Positions 9,991-22,193 of a stretch of DNA of 64,000 nucleotides are shown here, in pieces (position 1 is the first letter of the stretch; each line of letters starts with the position of its first letter). The DNA is from Abelmoschus esculentus (Eukaryota > Streptophyta > Magnoliopsida > Malvales > Malvaceae). Under the pieces are notes generated by a model, which did not search any database, was not told the DNA's origin, and was given only the letters and a program-made list of their open reading frames with translations. The stretch covers positions 11,477,501 through 11,541,500 of the forward strand of contig JAUCBN010000026.1 in NCBI GenBank assembly GCA_035048815.1, written 5' to 3'. Both the position numbers and the translations under genes were made by a program.

Positions 9991-12284
9991 TTACGTCCCT
10001 ATGTCTCTGATTGAGGCTAACTCCGATAAGTCTTCCTCCCCCCTCCGACAACTAAATGGTGGTGGAGGCTGATCCACAGGAAGTGAGCCTTCCAACACCT
10101 TCACTACCTCCCCCATTGAAGGTTTCACATGTTCATCCGCTTGAAGGCACCAAAATGAAATCCTCAACACTCGCTCGAGTTCCTCTGGATCAACTTCATC
10201 CTTGAGTCTTTTGTCTCCTACATTCTCCGGATGACCTTCCAATCATTCCTTATAAGCCCAATCAGGCACATCATTTGCTTCTTTAAAGCCACTAACCAGT
10301 GCCAAAACCATCTTGCCAAAATCCTCCACATCTTTTTGAGCTGAAGACATATTGGAGGATGTCTCACCATAAAGCATCCCCAATCCAAATTCATTCACTT
10401 TGGCCTCAAGGTTTTCATCAAGAACTACATTTTCGCATTTCAAATCTCCATGGCATAAAAATTCCCGGCACCCCGAGTGCAAGTAAAATATGGCTCGACC
10501 AACACTTAAGCAAATTTCCATTCTCTTTCTCCAAGTCAGTCTCACAGCTAGTGTTGAATCTTCTATGTATTTCTCCACAGAGCCATTGCCGGCATATTCG
10601 TAGACTAAATACATTCGATCCAACTCACAACAATAACCTTCCAGCTTGACAAGTCCTTTGTGATAAATGCTTCCATCCTTTGACAAGGCAGCTCGAAATT
10701 TTTTTGCTTCAATGGTTGTTTCAAGATCTTTGATTGCAACTGGCTGGTTGTCGGGTAAGGTACCTTTGAACATCTTCGGCCCAATTTGGTGGTTGAAATT
10801 CTCCGTAACGTCCTTGATCTCGGGTAAGGGTAACATGATTAGACATTTGGAAGCAGGGTTGGAATAAGCTAAAGAAGCAAGTCTCTTATAAGTGTTTCTC
10901 CTTTTATAAAGATAAAATCCCATTGCCAACTGAATCACAACAAACACAAGAATTGTGCCTGAGGCTGCTCCAACTAGACAAGGAATGCAAATATTATAAG
11001 ACTCTTTACATGTTTGTGGCGGAGACTTCAAGGGAAAGATGGGGTCAGAAGCTATGGGATCCGAACACCTCTTAACAAAAGAGGTTGAACTAAGAGAAGG
11101 TTCTGAATAACCGCTAATGTATTGAGTTTTCATCATCCTGCATTTTGCACTGCCATCATTTGTGTAGGTTACAGCAGTACAACTAGAGTCACTAAGGCAA
11201 TTGCTTTTGCATCTGTCTAAACTAGTTACGCAGATGGAATCATTGACGGGGTAAATTCCATAGAAACATATTGGCATGCTCAACCAGAATCGACCCTGAT
11301 TTGCAGTCATGCTGAGATGAAACCAAACATTTTGTATTGGAGTGGATCACACGGCGAAACAGGCATGTGCAAACAGGGAAACCAGATGCATTAAACGAGC
11401 AGATGCCTCGCTGGTCACAAGTTGCAAATACATTACACTGATTCTCAACAGCTTGCCAAACCGATATCCATGTTTGTGAATCGCCCATCCATGAATATAA
11501 CCGCAAATTACCATCCACATCCAGTCGAAGGAACCTAAATTTCAGTGTCATTATGATTGTCTCCATACGCAGACCATACAGGTCTGGAAGTTGGGGCCAA
11601 AAGTTGTAGTGTTCCATCAGAAGTGAGAACGGCACTGAGATTTGATTGAGAATGCCTTCCAGTGCTCCAATAGATGATACTGCTTTCCCATCTTAACTGT
11701 AGCTGACCAGAAACATTCATGTAGAGACTATATAAACTCGAAACATCATGTTGGCTTGCAGCTCTCAATGTTGTAAAAGGCAAAAGTCTTTGGCCAGGAA
11801 CAAGGGTATCAGTCGGATAATCAAAGCTTTGCCAAATCACATCTTTCTTCTCGTTCAATAAGATAAGGTTGCCATCGTTGCCAAGAAAAGCTACCGCAAT
11901 GGATAGATGGCTTGTTTTGCTGGACCAAACTTCTTGACCCTGCAAGGTATCAAAAAGAACCAAATCTCCATTCATTTGAAGCTCCAAATAGGAATTGTTA
12001 CTAACAGCAACATCACCTCCGGCAACCCAAACCATTGTGTATTTATCAACAGGGATCGACATCGAATTAAAACTAATGCCAACACTAAACTGGTTTGGCA
12101 TATCAGGTCGGGTATAGAATCCCATTGCAAAATCACCACTAGAGGAAACCCATGAATTATTGTCTCCCACAGAAAGTTTAGATCCCAATGGTATTTCTGA
12201 AATTACAACCCCAAATAGCAAAGATCCAAGAGAGATCCACAGCAGGAAAGTAGAACCATAGAGAAATCTCTGCAGTTCAAGCAT
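9991..12284 (-). pseudogene. G-type lectin S-receptor-like Ser/Thr kinase, SD3-1 type, disrupted
   Basis: Intronless minus-strand gene of about 765 codons, near the expected full length. Order: signal peptide (residues about 1-28, hydrophobic WISLGSLLFGVVI), bulb lectin domain (about 35-160, with VIWQSFDYPTDTLVPGQ), EGF-like Cys cluster (CNVFATCDQRGICSF), PAN-type Cys cluster (CKSNCLSDSSCTAVTY), transmembrane helix (LVGAASGTILVFVVIQLAMGF), then kinase. Three lesions: a 2-nt deletion near 11545, a 2-nt deletion near 11260, and a TGA at 10243-10245 in a position where WLEGHPEN is expected. The kinase lacks the Gly-rich loop, has HGDLKCEN in place of HRDLK and EFG in place of DFG, so even the intact protein was probably a pseudokinase. 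Family best recognised as SD3-1 (Arabidopsis At2g41890 type); plasma-membrane receptor role is inferred. Confidence 0.88.
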
Positions 12285-13568
12285 ATTTGCATATGCTTTA
12301 GATATTCAACATTAAATTTTAAAAAAACCGTACAACAGCCACTGCAAAATAAACCACACAAAAAACATAGGCAGTAATTAAGTTATTGAGCTTCATGTGG
12401 CATTAATTTAAGCTAAAATAAATTAGGAAAGTAGGCAAAATTAATGGTATTCAAGACCAAGCATAATGCAGCTCAAAGACAAACTATAATTACAAACTTC
12501 AAAAATTGTGAACTAAGCACAATTATGGAATCAGATTTCAATATCTATAAGGTAAAAAGAAGACTATTTGAAAATATTAGAAACTAAAAAAAAGACAGAA
12601 AGCTTCAAATGAATAAAAGAACAGAAATGGCAATCATTCAAGAAAGGGAAGGGGTATTTTCATAGTTTGGTACCTCAAAAGGATAAATGAAGAGCCAGAA
12701 AATCAAGTAGCCAGCATAGAATACCGTCTTGGGAATAAACAAGAAAAGAATCCGAGACTGCCCATATGGACTTATAAACGACTGAGTCCCAACATATTGG
12801 CCAAAGAAATAAGATTTGAGAAAGTGATTGAATGTATTAGAATAATTGAAGAAAAGTATTTATTTATTTACTTATAATGTATGCATGAATGAACGGTAAA
12901 GAAATATTTTTTAAGTGATTTTGGTGAGCATGTGGAGTTTAGAATAGAAAAAATGAAGCTTTTAGGCAAGAATGGGACCCAAATTTAATGAACAAAAAAG
13001 AACAATTGGTACAATGCAACCATTTTCAAAATTGGAAAAGATGGATTTTAAAATATTTTTAGGGAAAAGAGAGATGCTTCTAAAAACAAGAATCCGAGTT
13101 TTTTCTATTCTATAAAAAAATGAGAGCCACTTAAGTCACGTAGTAGATGTGGGTTTGTTGTCTTTTTGATTTTCTCGAAAAAGACAAGTTAAAAAGTAAC
13201 ATTTTAAATGAATGATTGTTGTTTTCAGAGATCACGGGTTCGAACACCAATGATATTAATAGAATGATTGAGCGAACAGATACTACTGTAATCGCTATTA
13301 GTTTATTAAGAAAAAGTTAACATTTTTTCACCTTAGAAAGTAAAATTAAAATATGGGTTTGTTAGAAATGAAACCAACTACAATAAAACTAAAAGAAAAT
13401 CAAATTGTTTTAACTATTGGATTTACATAAATAATTAATAGGCTCTGGATTAAAAACAATACAACCTGGTTAATTGATAATACTTGAAGTTGGGTAATAT
13501 AAATTTGTGATTATCTTTTCTCATAAGTCTTTCCTAATTTTCAGCTAAAAATTATTGCCTCTTTCATT
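12285..13568. other. Spacer with former promoter of the lectin-kinase pseudogene
   Basis: AT-rich noncoding sequence upstream of the minus-strand pseudogene. A TATA-like TTTATAAGTCC can be read on the minus strand near 12767-12777, about 490 bp before the ATG; a long leader or an intron in the leader would be needed to use it. No open reading frame or repeat of note. Confidence 0.4.
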
Positions 13569-13722
13569 TTGATTCTTCATCAAATTCTCTCCTACTCTTT
13601 CTCCTCACTGCTTTCTTTTCCTCGCAATGGGCAAACGACACCTGTCCTGCTATCCTCATCATGCGAAGATGATTACTGGCCTTCTCCGAGGTCCAAATGA
13701 AGCTACGAGAAACCAAAATTAA
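13569..13722 (+). other. CT-rich leader-like segment with a 31-codon ORF
   Basis: A pyrimidine-rich stretch (about 13570-13625) precedes ATG at 13627 and an ORF beginning MGKRHLSCYPHHAKMITG, 31 codons long. The composition resembles a plant 5' UTR plus first exon, but there is no clear splice site or continuation. I do not recognise the peptide. It may be a gene fragment. Confidence 0.25.
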
Positions 13723-15290
13723 AATCTTTCATCACTCGTATGAATCCCAGCAGATGAAACTGGCTTTTAGATATTTTTGATAAAATTTGGAAATGATTCA
13801 AGATTTATGTCGGTATATTATGTATATTTCCCTTTTAATTATTTTATTAAAGAGTTTTAGGATGAGTCTACAACGAACGTCAAACATCGCTCAATACCAC
13901 TAACTTTAAACATCGTTGAACATTATTAAATTAATTGATAAAAGTTAAAAATCTAAAAGATTCAAACTATAATTAATAATTATACGTTAAGTCTATCACT
14001 CTTTTATTAATTGTGTATTAAACCTTTAAGATTTTTAATTTTTATTAATTAATATGTTGGGTTAACTAGAAAATTTATATCACGTATTATTCTCGTTGTA
14101 TCATCTACAAGATTAATCATTCAAATGTATTTCTTTTAGTATTTTTTTTATTTTATCTTTTTACCAAGTGAAGCTTCAATAATAATTTTTGTAAATTAAA
14201 TTTAAAAATAATATTTACCGAGTGAATCTTCATTTGATTAATTGGTACATTTGATTGGTTGGTCCAACAAATTAGATGGCAAAAATGACCATGATATAAT
14301 TTATCGATTAATTGATTTAATTAAGGGATCGGCTGATTGAATCAAGTTGAGTTAAAATTTTTTGAGCTATTCGAGTGACACATCATATTTTTTATTTGTA
14401 TTTATTAAATTTGAGTCATGTATTCGAGTTTATACATACATTTAATTCTAATTATATTTTATATTATAATATGATTTGATTTTAATTTAAATTTAATTTT
14501 TTTAATCATATACATATACATATTATTTTTTACATATATAAAAAATTATAATATTTTTTAGTATTTTGTTATTGACATAAGTAAGATTCATCGATAAGAA
14601 CTTCATAAATTATTATCAATAATATTTAGTTTATTTTTAATAGAATTTAGTAGAGCATAATTAATTATATTTTTAAAAAATTGTTTTTAATTAAAGTAGG
14701 TTATTTAATATAATTAATATTCATCTAAAATAGTTTAAGTTTAGGATTTAGGGTTTATGTTTAAGGTTTAGAGTTATATTTAAGTTTACGGTTTAGTAGT
14801 TAAGATTTGGGTTTATGTTTAGGTTTTAGGTCTAGGTTTAGGGGTTATGGTTTATGATTTAGTAGTTTAGATTTAGGCTTAGGATTTAGGGTTAGTGTTG
14901 TCTAGGTTTCAATGTTTATGATTTAAGGATAAGATTTAGAATTTATGGTTTAGTAATTAAAGTTAAGGGTTATATTTAAGGTTTAAGATTTATGTTCAGG
15001 GTTTATGGCTAGTATTTAGGTTTAGGGTTTAATGTTTAGAGTTTAGAGTTTAATATTTAAAGATTAAATATTAAAGTTTATGATTTAAGATTTAAAAATT
15101 TAATTAATGAAACACAATTTTCTAAGGAATTAATTATATATATTTTATTATATTCTATATAAAAATTATATAAACATTTATGATAAAAAATTTAATGTTC
15201 ATATTGATAACTTGTAAGACTTTTAATATCACAATCCTATTATTTAATAAAAAATATCATCTAAATTTTAAAGTCCTTAGTAACATGCAC
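13723..15290. other. AT-rich spacer
   Basis: No coding signal. Very AT-rich from 14100 to 14720; then degenerate telomere-like repeats (listed separately), then AT-rich sequence up to the truncated start of gypsy 1. Confidence 0.5.
14728..15080. repeat. Degenerate telomere-like repeats (TTTAGGG-related)
   Basis: Irregular repetitions of TTTAGGGTTTA, GGTTTAGAGTTTA, GGTTTATGTTTA and related words on the plus strand across some 350 bp. Plant telomere repeat is TTTAGGG; here the array is heavily mutated, so it is an interstitial telomere-like tract rather than a true telomere. Confidence 0.65.
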
Positions 15291-15384
15291 GAACCTTAGA
15301 CATATTCTTTGAGTTTATGGATGTTGGTATGCGTGTTACGAGTTTTTTTGAGAGTGATCGTAGAAGTCTAGAGGGTTTATCGAA

Positions 15385-15739
15385 GATGTCCCTTGATCGT
15401 ACAAGGTCACATGTTTTTTGTTGATCTTATAGAGCTACCATTCTATAGTTTTGATCTTATCTTGGGTATGGATTGACCAGTAGAGCACTAGTAAGTTGTG
15501 GATTTCGAAGCGAAGAAAGTTTTTTGGGGTTTGGCCAATGAATTTGAGATAGTTGTGGTTAGAGAGAACATGAAATTCTTATCCAATGTTGTGTCGGCAT
15601 TGGAGGCCCGAAAGTTGTTGAGTAGTGGTTGCGATGTGTATTTGGCCTATGTTATGAACCCGAACATGAAGAAGGCACGACCTTGCGACAAACGCACGGT
15701 TTGTTAGTTTTGGGGGGGTCCCTAAAGAGTTGTCAGGTT
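15385..15739 (+). pseudogene. Gypsy 1 protease C-terminus and linker
   Basis: Encodes the stretch YSFDLILGMD followed by a TGA at the tryptophan position, then [27 protein letters not shown] and YLAYVMNPNM. These match the gypsy 2 block at 49140-49390. The end, a segment like KELSGLP, breaks off at the copia LTR insertion and continues at 16915 with PNREVEFSI. Confidence 0.8.
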
Positions 15740-15744
15740 TGCCA

Positions 15745-16909
15745 TGTAAAACTAAGATTGATTTTGATATAACAAATAAGTGTAAGGACTATTTTTGAAA
15801 TAACTTTTTGGCTCTTAAGTTAAAGTTGATCTTTAAAGTCAAAACCAAGAACTTTGAAATACTCTTACAAGCCATTTTCACACGAGGGTATCGATACCAT
15901 AAAGACAGGTATCGATACACCTGAGATTTTTTAAGGCTTGTTCTTAAGATCAAAAACAGGTATCGAAACAAGGTTCGATGCCAAAACTTTCTGTCAATCC
16001 ATGTTTCGATACTGGTATCGAAACAGCCTGGGAAATTTTTCAAATTATTTTTATTTTAAAAATACGACTCCTGGTATCGATACAGGTATCGATACACCCT
16101 TAATCCACAACGGCTATTTTCAAGTATTAAATGAGTCGACCGTTGGTGTCAGTTAATTTTTAAATGATGGTTAGCCTGTATTGAAACAGGTTTCGATACC
16201 GGGCATCACAGAAACTTTTTGTATCAAAACAGGTATCGATACACCCCTTAATAAATACACAATGACTCTTTCTTTTCTTAGCATGTTTCAAAACAGGTAC
16301 CCGTGTTTCGATACCACCTGCTGCAGAGTGCATTTATGATGGAAAGATGAAGCTCCAACGTCCATATTTACTTTCCCAACAACTTCAACGGTTAGAAATC
16401 AATGAGAAGGTATAAAAAGAAGCTTTTTCAAAAGCATTGTAGAAGAATCAATCCTCAAGCAACATCCAAGCACCAAAATCCAACTTAAAGCACTTTATTG
16501 CATATTCTTGCTCCCAACTCTTGTATTTTCACTTTGATCTATTGTAATCTGAGTTTGGGGAGAGTTTGTTTGTAATTGGGGCAAAATATTTCTTGAGAGA
16601 GAACTTTCATTTGCCTATTTATCCCTTGTATTCTCTTGTGAGGATTGAATCAATTCTTGGGTAGAAGAATTAATTCGTATTGTAACGATTATCCCTTGAA
16701 CCGAGAAAAAGGTTGAATTCATTAGTGAATTGGTTTCAAAATCCTTAGTGGTAACTAAGGTAGTGGATGTAGAGCTTGTTCGAAGCTTGAACCACTATAA
16801 ATCGCGTGTCCTTCAAATTCTAGCTTTTTACCGAAAATTCTTTAACTCAATTTTTCAATTGCCAATTCACCCCCCTCTTGGCCATATTTCAAGATCGATC
16901 AACTCAACA
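15745..16909 (+). repeat. Solo LTR of the copia family, TSD TGCCA
   Basis: Begins TGTAAAACTAAGATTG and ends GATCAACTCAACA, 1165 bp, flanked by perfect duplications TGCCA at 15740-15744 and 16910-16914. It matches, in opposite orientation, the 1162-bp 5' LTR of the full copia element at 33986-35147. U3 holds GTATCGATAC motifs from 15889 to 16315; a TATA-like GGTATAAAAA is at 16409-16418. No interior sequence remains, so it formed by LTR-LTR recombination. Confidence 0.95.
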
Positions 16910-18323
16910 TGCCACCTAACCGGGAGGTAGAGTTCAGCATAGATTTTATCGAGAGATCTTTTTCGGTATCCATCACTCCTTTTTTGACGACAACAAAAGA
17001 GTTGAAGACCCAGTTGCAAGAGTTTCTTGACCATGGCTTCATCCATCCAGACGTGTCACCATGCAGGTGCACCGATTTTATTTATTAAAAAGAAAGATTG
17101 AATCATGCGTATGTGCATAGATTACCGACAATTGAATAAGTTAACGATAAAGAACAAGTATCTCCTACCACAGATTGATGACTTATTTGAACAATTTTGG
17201 GGTATAACATTGTTTTCTAAGATCGCAGCCTTCGATCCGGGTACTATCAGTTGAGAGTTAAGGATGGTGATGTATCCAAGATAGCTTTCCGAACATGGTA
17301 TGAGAATTAAAAGTTTTTGGTTATACCTTTCGGGTTAACGAATACACCAATTGCTTTTATGGGAATGATGAATCGGGTGTTTCACGAGTTCCTTGATTAG
17401 TTTGTAGTTGTGTTTATCGATGATATTCTCATTTACTCTCATACCGAGGAGGATCATAATAGGCATCTCTGACTGATTCTTAAGACTTTTCTTGACAATC
17501 AGTTGTATGTCAAGTTAATCAAATGTGAGTTTAGGATCAAGGAAGTTGTTTTTCTTAGGCATGTAGTTTCGACCAAGGTTATCCGAGTTGATCCACATAA
17601 GGTTAAGCCGTTATGAGTTGGAAACCACGTAAGTTAGAGATGGTGGTCCCTAGTTTCTTAGGTTTGGTAGGCTATTACTGTCATTTTGTGGAGGGTTTAT
17701 CCCGTATAGTTGTACCTTCAACCAATTTATGGCAAAAGGATGTGAAATTCGAATGGACGGATGTGAGGCAACAAGCTTTTGAGAACCTTAAGGAGGCTTT
17801 AACCCAAGCACCAGTCTTGGTTCAACTAGAGTCGAGGAAAGAATTTACCATCTATAGTTATGCATCTTATGTTGGGCTTGGTTGTGTGTTGATGGAAGAG
17901 GGGAGAGTGATAGCTTATGCATCTCGTCAGTTGAAGGTGCATGGAAAGAATCACCTAACACATGACATAGAGTTGGCTACAATGGTGTTCGCTCTTAAGA
18001 TATGGAGGCATTACCTATGTGGAGAGCGTTGTGTGGTGTACATAGATCATAAGAGCTTAAAGTACTTGATGATACAAAAGCGGCATCGGTGGCTTAAGTT
18101 GCTTAAGGACTATGATCTGACGATCGAGTACCATCCATGTAAAGCTAATATATGTATAAATGCTTTAAGTAGGAAAGTAGCAGTTGAGCTTCGGGCTATG
18201 TTTTTCCAGTTGAGTGTTACGAAGGATGGTGGGTTGGTAGCCGAATTACAGGTGAGACCTTCGTTGGTAGAGTTGATCAGGGAGCATCATCTGTTAGATG
18301 ATACCTTAGTACCTCATGTTTAG
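16910..18323 (+). pseudogene. Gypsy 1 reverse transcriptase and RNase H remnant
   Basis: RT motifs can be followed in order: [18 protein letters not shown] (about 17105-17160), LFEQFWG, the YYQLRVKD block (about 17240), MNRVFHEFLD, a TAG, then VVVFIDDILIYS, the FIDD catalytic box (17405-17440). After a frameshift the frame opened at 17613 gives GLVGYYCHFVEGLSRI and then RNase [48 protein letters not shown], and KANICINALSRK. The first RNase H aspartate position reads YSYAS where gypsy 2 has YSDAS, so a catalytic Asp is lost (D to Y). Confidence 0.85.
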
Positions 18324-19330
18324 GACTTAGTTGAGACTGTACCGAATAAGTATAGGTTTCATGGTGACGGTGCTTTATATTTTAGGGATTGAGTGGTAGT
18401 GTCGGACGATGTTGAGTTGAGACACATTATCCTTTCGGAGGCATATAGTAGTCCTTTCGCTATGTATCCCGATAATACTAAGATGTACCGTGGCTTAATA
18501 GCGAGTACTATTGGGTCAATTTGAAAAAGGATATGGTTGACTTTGTGAGCAAATGTTTAGTGTGTCAACGGGTAAAAGTTGAGCACCAATTTTCATCCTG
18601 TTTTGTTACAACCTTTGAAGGTGTCAGAATGGAAATAGGAGAATGTTACCATGGACTTCATGATAGGTTTACCTTTGACAACAACCAAAAATGATGTTAT
18701 ATGGGTTATAGTAGATCGGTTCACCAAGTGTTCATATTTTCTTCCTAAGCATAGTAGGTACTCCTTGGATAAGCTAACTGAGTTGTATGTTTTGGGTGTT
18801 TTAAGGTTGCATGGTGTGCCAAAATCTATTGTGTTTGATATGGATTCGAGGTTCACATTCAGGTTTTGGGGTTCTTTGTAGCAGACTCTTGGTTCTTGGT
18901 TGAGTTTTAGCACTTCTTGTCATTTGCAGACGTATGGGCAATCTGAGCGAGTAATTTAGGTCTTGGAAGACATGTTGAGATGTTGTATCATCGACTTTCA
19001 GGATTTTTGGGAGAGACACTTGTCGTTATTTAAGTTTGCTTACAATAATAGTTACCAGGCAAAGTATACAAAAGGCACTGTTTGAGGCTTTGTATGGTAG
19101 AAGGTGTCGTACTCTATTGTGTTGGGCCGAGACTGGTGATAAATTTGTATCTTTGCCTATTGTTTTGTAGGATACTAATGAGAACGTCAAACTCATTAGT
19201 TATCGTTTGAGGGTTGCGTCAGATCACCAAAAGTCTTCTACCGACCTTAAGAGGAAGGAAATAGAGTATGTCGTGTGTGAGAATGTATTTCTTAAGTTTT
19301 CTCCTTGGAAGAAGATGATACGTTTAGGGA
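18324..19330 (+). pseudogene. Gypsy 1 integrase remnant
   Basis: Follows RNase H with HHCC-like remnants, CLVCQRVKVEHQ (about 18553), MDFMIGLPLTTTKND with the first catalytic Asp (18651), VDRFTKCSYFLPKH, and VPKSIVFDMDSRFTFRFW at the second Asp position, altered to FDMD from the usual SDRD. Stops and frameshifts occur at several sites and the third catalytic Glu region (18930-18970) is only faintly readable. Role in the original element: insertion of cDNA in the nucleus. Confidence 0.8.
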
Positions 19331-19670
19331 AGAAGGGAAAGATAAGTCCTAAGTTTATCGGACCTTATAAGGTGTTGGAGAGAATAGGACCAGTTGTATC
19401 TCGGTTGAGGTTACTATCCAAGCTTAAGAGGATCCTCGATGTATTTCATGTGTTGATGCTTCAGAAGTATATGTCAGATCCATCACATGTGTTGCTAGTG
19501 GGAGAGGTTGAGCTTAATCGGATCTTACCTAAATGAGGAGCCTATTGAGATCTTGGCATCAAACACAAAAGTTTTGCGTGATAGGACCATTGAGTTGGTT
19601 AAGGTACTTTGGCAATATCTAGGTAACGACATTGCCATGTGGGAGCGGAAGATAGACATGGAAGAATAAT
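19207..19670 (+). pseudogene. Gypsy 1 integrase C-terminus and chromodomain
   Basis: The reading frame from 19207 gives a C-terminal integrase module with KGKISPKFIGPYKVLERIGP (GPY/F motif) and FHVLMLQKYMSDPSHV. After a frame break near 19530 the chromodomain follows: EEPIEILASNTKVLRDRTIE, then LVKVLWQYLGNDIAMWE. Chromodomains at this position define chromoviruses and are thought to guide integration toward heterochromatin. Confidence 0.82.
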
Positions 19671-19717
19671 TCCCTTATCTTTTCTCATCAGGCAAATTTT
19701 GGGGACGAAATTTATAA

Positions 19718-19730
19718 AGTGGGGGAGAGT
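19718..19730 (+). other. Polypurine tract of gypsy 1
   Basis: AAGTGGGGGAGAG immediately before the 3' LTR start TATAAC. Gypsy 2 has CAGAGAGGGAGAG in the same place (52252-52264). Confidence 0.8.
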
Positions 19731-20804
19731 TATAACTCCCCAAAAGTGGGCCTAGATGTTATGGTGTCCCGTTTAGAGTTCGGTCAACCGTGTTAGTTAT
19801 TTAGCCTAATACAAGATTAAATTCTTAAAAATTAGTTTTGGGTCGAATTGAATGATGGAAAAATACTCTAAAATTCTTATTTCACTTATATTTTACTTTG
19901 GTCAAATCAATTTTAGAAATTGACCTTAAGGTCCTTGAGATTTTGAAACTAGTGACTATTTTGTAAAAATTAAAAATTAGATTGTTTTTGTGACTAAATT
20001 ATAATCATGCCAAAACTTAAAATCTTTAAGGGGCTTTGATTCAATCCTTTTATCAGTTGATATAACCTTCTAAAAGGCTTTTATTAATACATTTTTAATG
20101 ATTTAATTAACATATCTTAACCAACATTGTTGGCCATGTTGAGATGAGTTACTATGAGGATGACATGTTTTTAAAAGAAGGATGCATGATTTTTTATGGG
20201 GTGCATTGGAAGGAATGTTTGTCTTGTGTTTTCCCATCACTAATCTTGTGTTTACCCTCTATTTTACCTTACAATGCAGATAAATAATTGAAAAGAACAA
20301 CAATAAAGCAAGGAGCCGGTTGTGCCTCTTTTTGGTAGCTCAAGTATAATCTTATAATGCACCTATAGTAGTAGAGAGCAATGAGATTAGTTGATGTTAT
20401 GATTACTTTATGAACTAGAAATTTGAATTGCTTTGAGAACTTATAAATGATTTTTATAAAGTTATTTTGGTGTATTTAAATTGTTGCTTAAATCATATGT
20501 GGCATATAAGAATGTATGATGTTGATGCATGCCAAATTTGGGTTGTAAATATAAAGATGAAAATTAGGTTGTTATGCATCTAGTCAGGTGTGGGTGGGAT
20601 ATTGATAGGATAGCATTGAAGGTTTGCTTATGAATTAAATATGTTTAATTAGGAGATCAAGCATATAAAATATGATATATGAATTAAGAGAATGTTTAAG
20701 TGTGTTTTCTGCTATTTTGAAGTAGTTGGTATCGATAAAGACCACTCGGTATCGATACTTGGGCTTGATGCAGGGGGCATTGGGCGAGAAATAGCCTAGG
20801 TATC

Positions 20805-21956
20805 TATTGAGTTGATCGATCTATGGAATGGACAAGAGGGAGTGAATTGACAATTAAAAATTTAGTGGAAGATTTTTCGGTGAAAAATGGAAAATGAAGA
20901 ACACGAAAATTTATAGTGGTTCGACCTTCGAACAAGTAACTACATCGACTACCTTAGCTCACACTAAGGATTTTCAACCTAATTCACTATTGAATTCGAC
21001 CTTTTTCTCGGTTCAAGGGATAACCGTTACACAACGAATCAATCTTTCTACCCAAAGATTGATTCAACCTCACAAGGTTACAAGAAAAGGAAAGATAAAT
21101 ATAAACTCTCTCTAATAGAAGATTTTACCCCAATACAATCAAAAACACTCCCCAAAATCTGAAACAATATTACAAAGAAAATTCGCAAGAGTTGGGTTAC
21201 AAGATATTGCTATTAAGCTAAAGGTATTGAATTTGATGCTAGGATGTTGTCTTGTGGATCATTAGTTGTTAGTGCTGTTGAAAAAGCTTCATTTTATACC
21301 CTCTCATTGATTTCTAACCGTTGTGATTGTTGGAAATGTAAATAAGGTCGTTGGGACTTCATCTTCCCACCATAAATGCACTCTACAGCAGGCGGTATCG
21401 AAACATAAAGAACCTATTTTGAAACAGAACAAAATAGAAAGAGTCGTTGTGCATTTAATACAAGGGGTATCGATACATGCTTCGATACCTTTATGAAACT
21501 GTAAAAGTAGGTATCGAACTATGTTTCGGAATAGGCTAACCACCATAACTGTCACTAACAGTCGACTCATTTAATGCTAAAATAGTCGTTAGGATTTAAA
21601 GGGTATATCGATACCGGTATCGATACCTTGAGTCATAATTTTAAATGATTTTAAAATTAATTAAAATACATGAACTAGTTCAATACTTGGTTCAAAACAA
21701 GTGTTGGCAGTGAAGAAATGGTATTGAACCATGTTTCGATACTTATTCTTGATTTCAAGAACAAAGCTTTAAAACCCAGGTCGGTATCGATACCTGTTCT
21801 TATGGTATCGATACCCTCGTGTAAAAACACTTAGAAAGTTTATTTCAAAGTTCTTGGTTTGACTTAAAAACAAAATTTTAACTTAGGGACTTAAAAATTT
21901 ATTGCAAAGTAGTCCTTATATATAATTGTTATATCAAAACCAATTTTAGTTTTACA
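20805..21956 (-). repeat. Solo LTR of the copia family in the gypsy 1 LTR, TSD GTATC
   Basis: On the plus strand it starts TATTGAGTTGATCGATC and ends TTTTACA, 1152 bp, flanked by perfect GTATC duplications at 20800-20804 and 21957-21961. Canonical orientation is minus (start TGTAAAAC). The TATA-like box lies at 21291-21300 and the nearest TATCGA motif at 21394. The target duplicates half of a GTATCGAT site. Confidence 0.94.
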
Positions 21957-22193
21957 GTATCGATATGCTTACCCCTGATATCAATATCAATTTTAAAAGT
22001 GTCAAATGGTATCGATACAATCCTTAGTGGTATCGATACTAGTATTGGCAGTATCAAACAATATCGATACAGGCCTTGGCGGTATCGGTACCTCTATCCA
22101 TTATGGTAGTTATAGGTTGAAATGGAGGTATGAAATCCTTACGTTTTGACCCCTGAATCTTGTGTATAAAATTAAACGAGTTGTAGATATTAA

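Noticed and set aside
11240..11635. Introns to explain the frame changes in the lectin kinase
   Set aside because: The protein similarity continues across the junctions with only two nucleotides missing, leaving no room for an intron.
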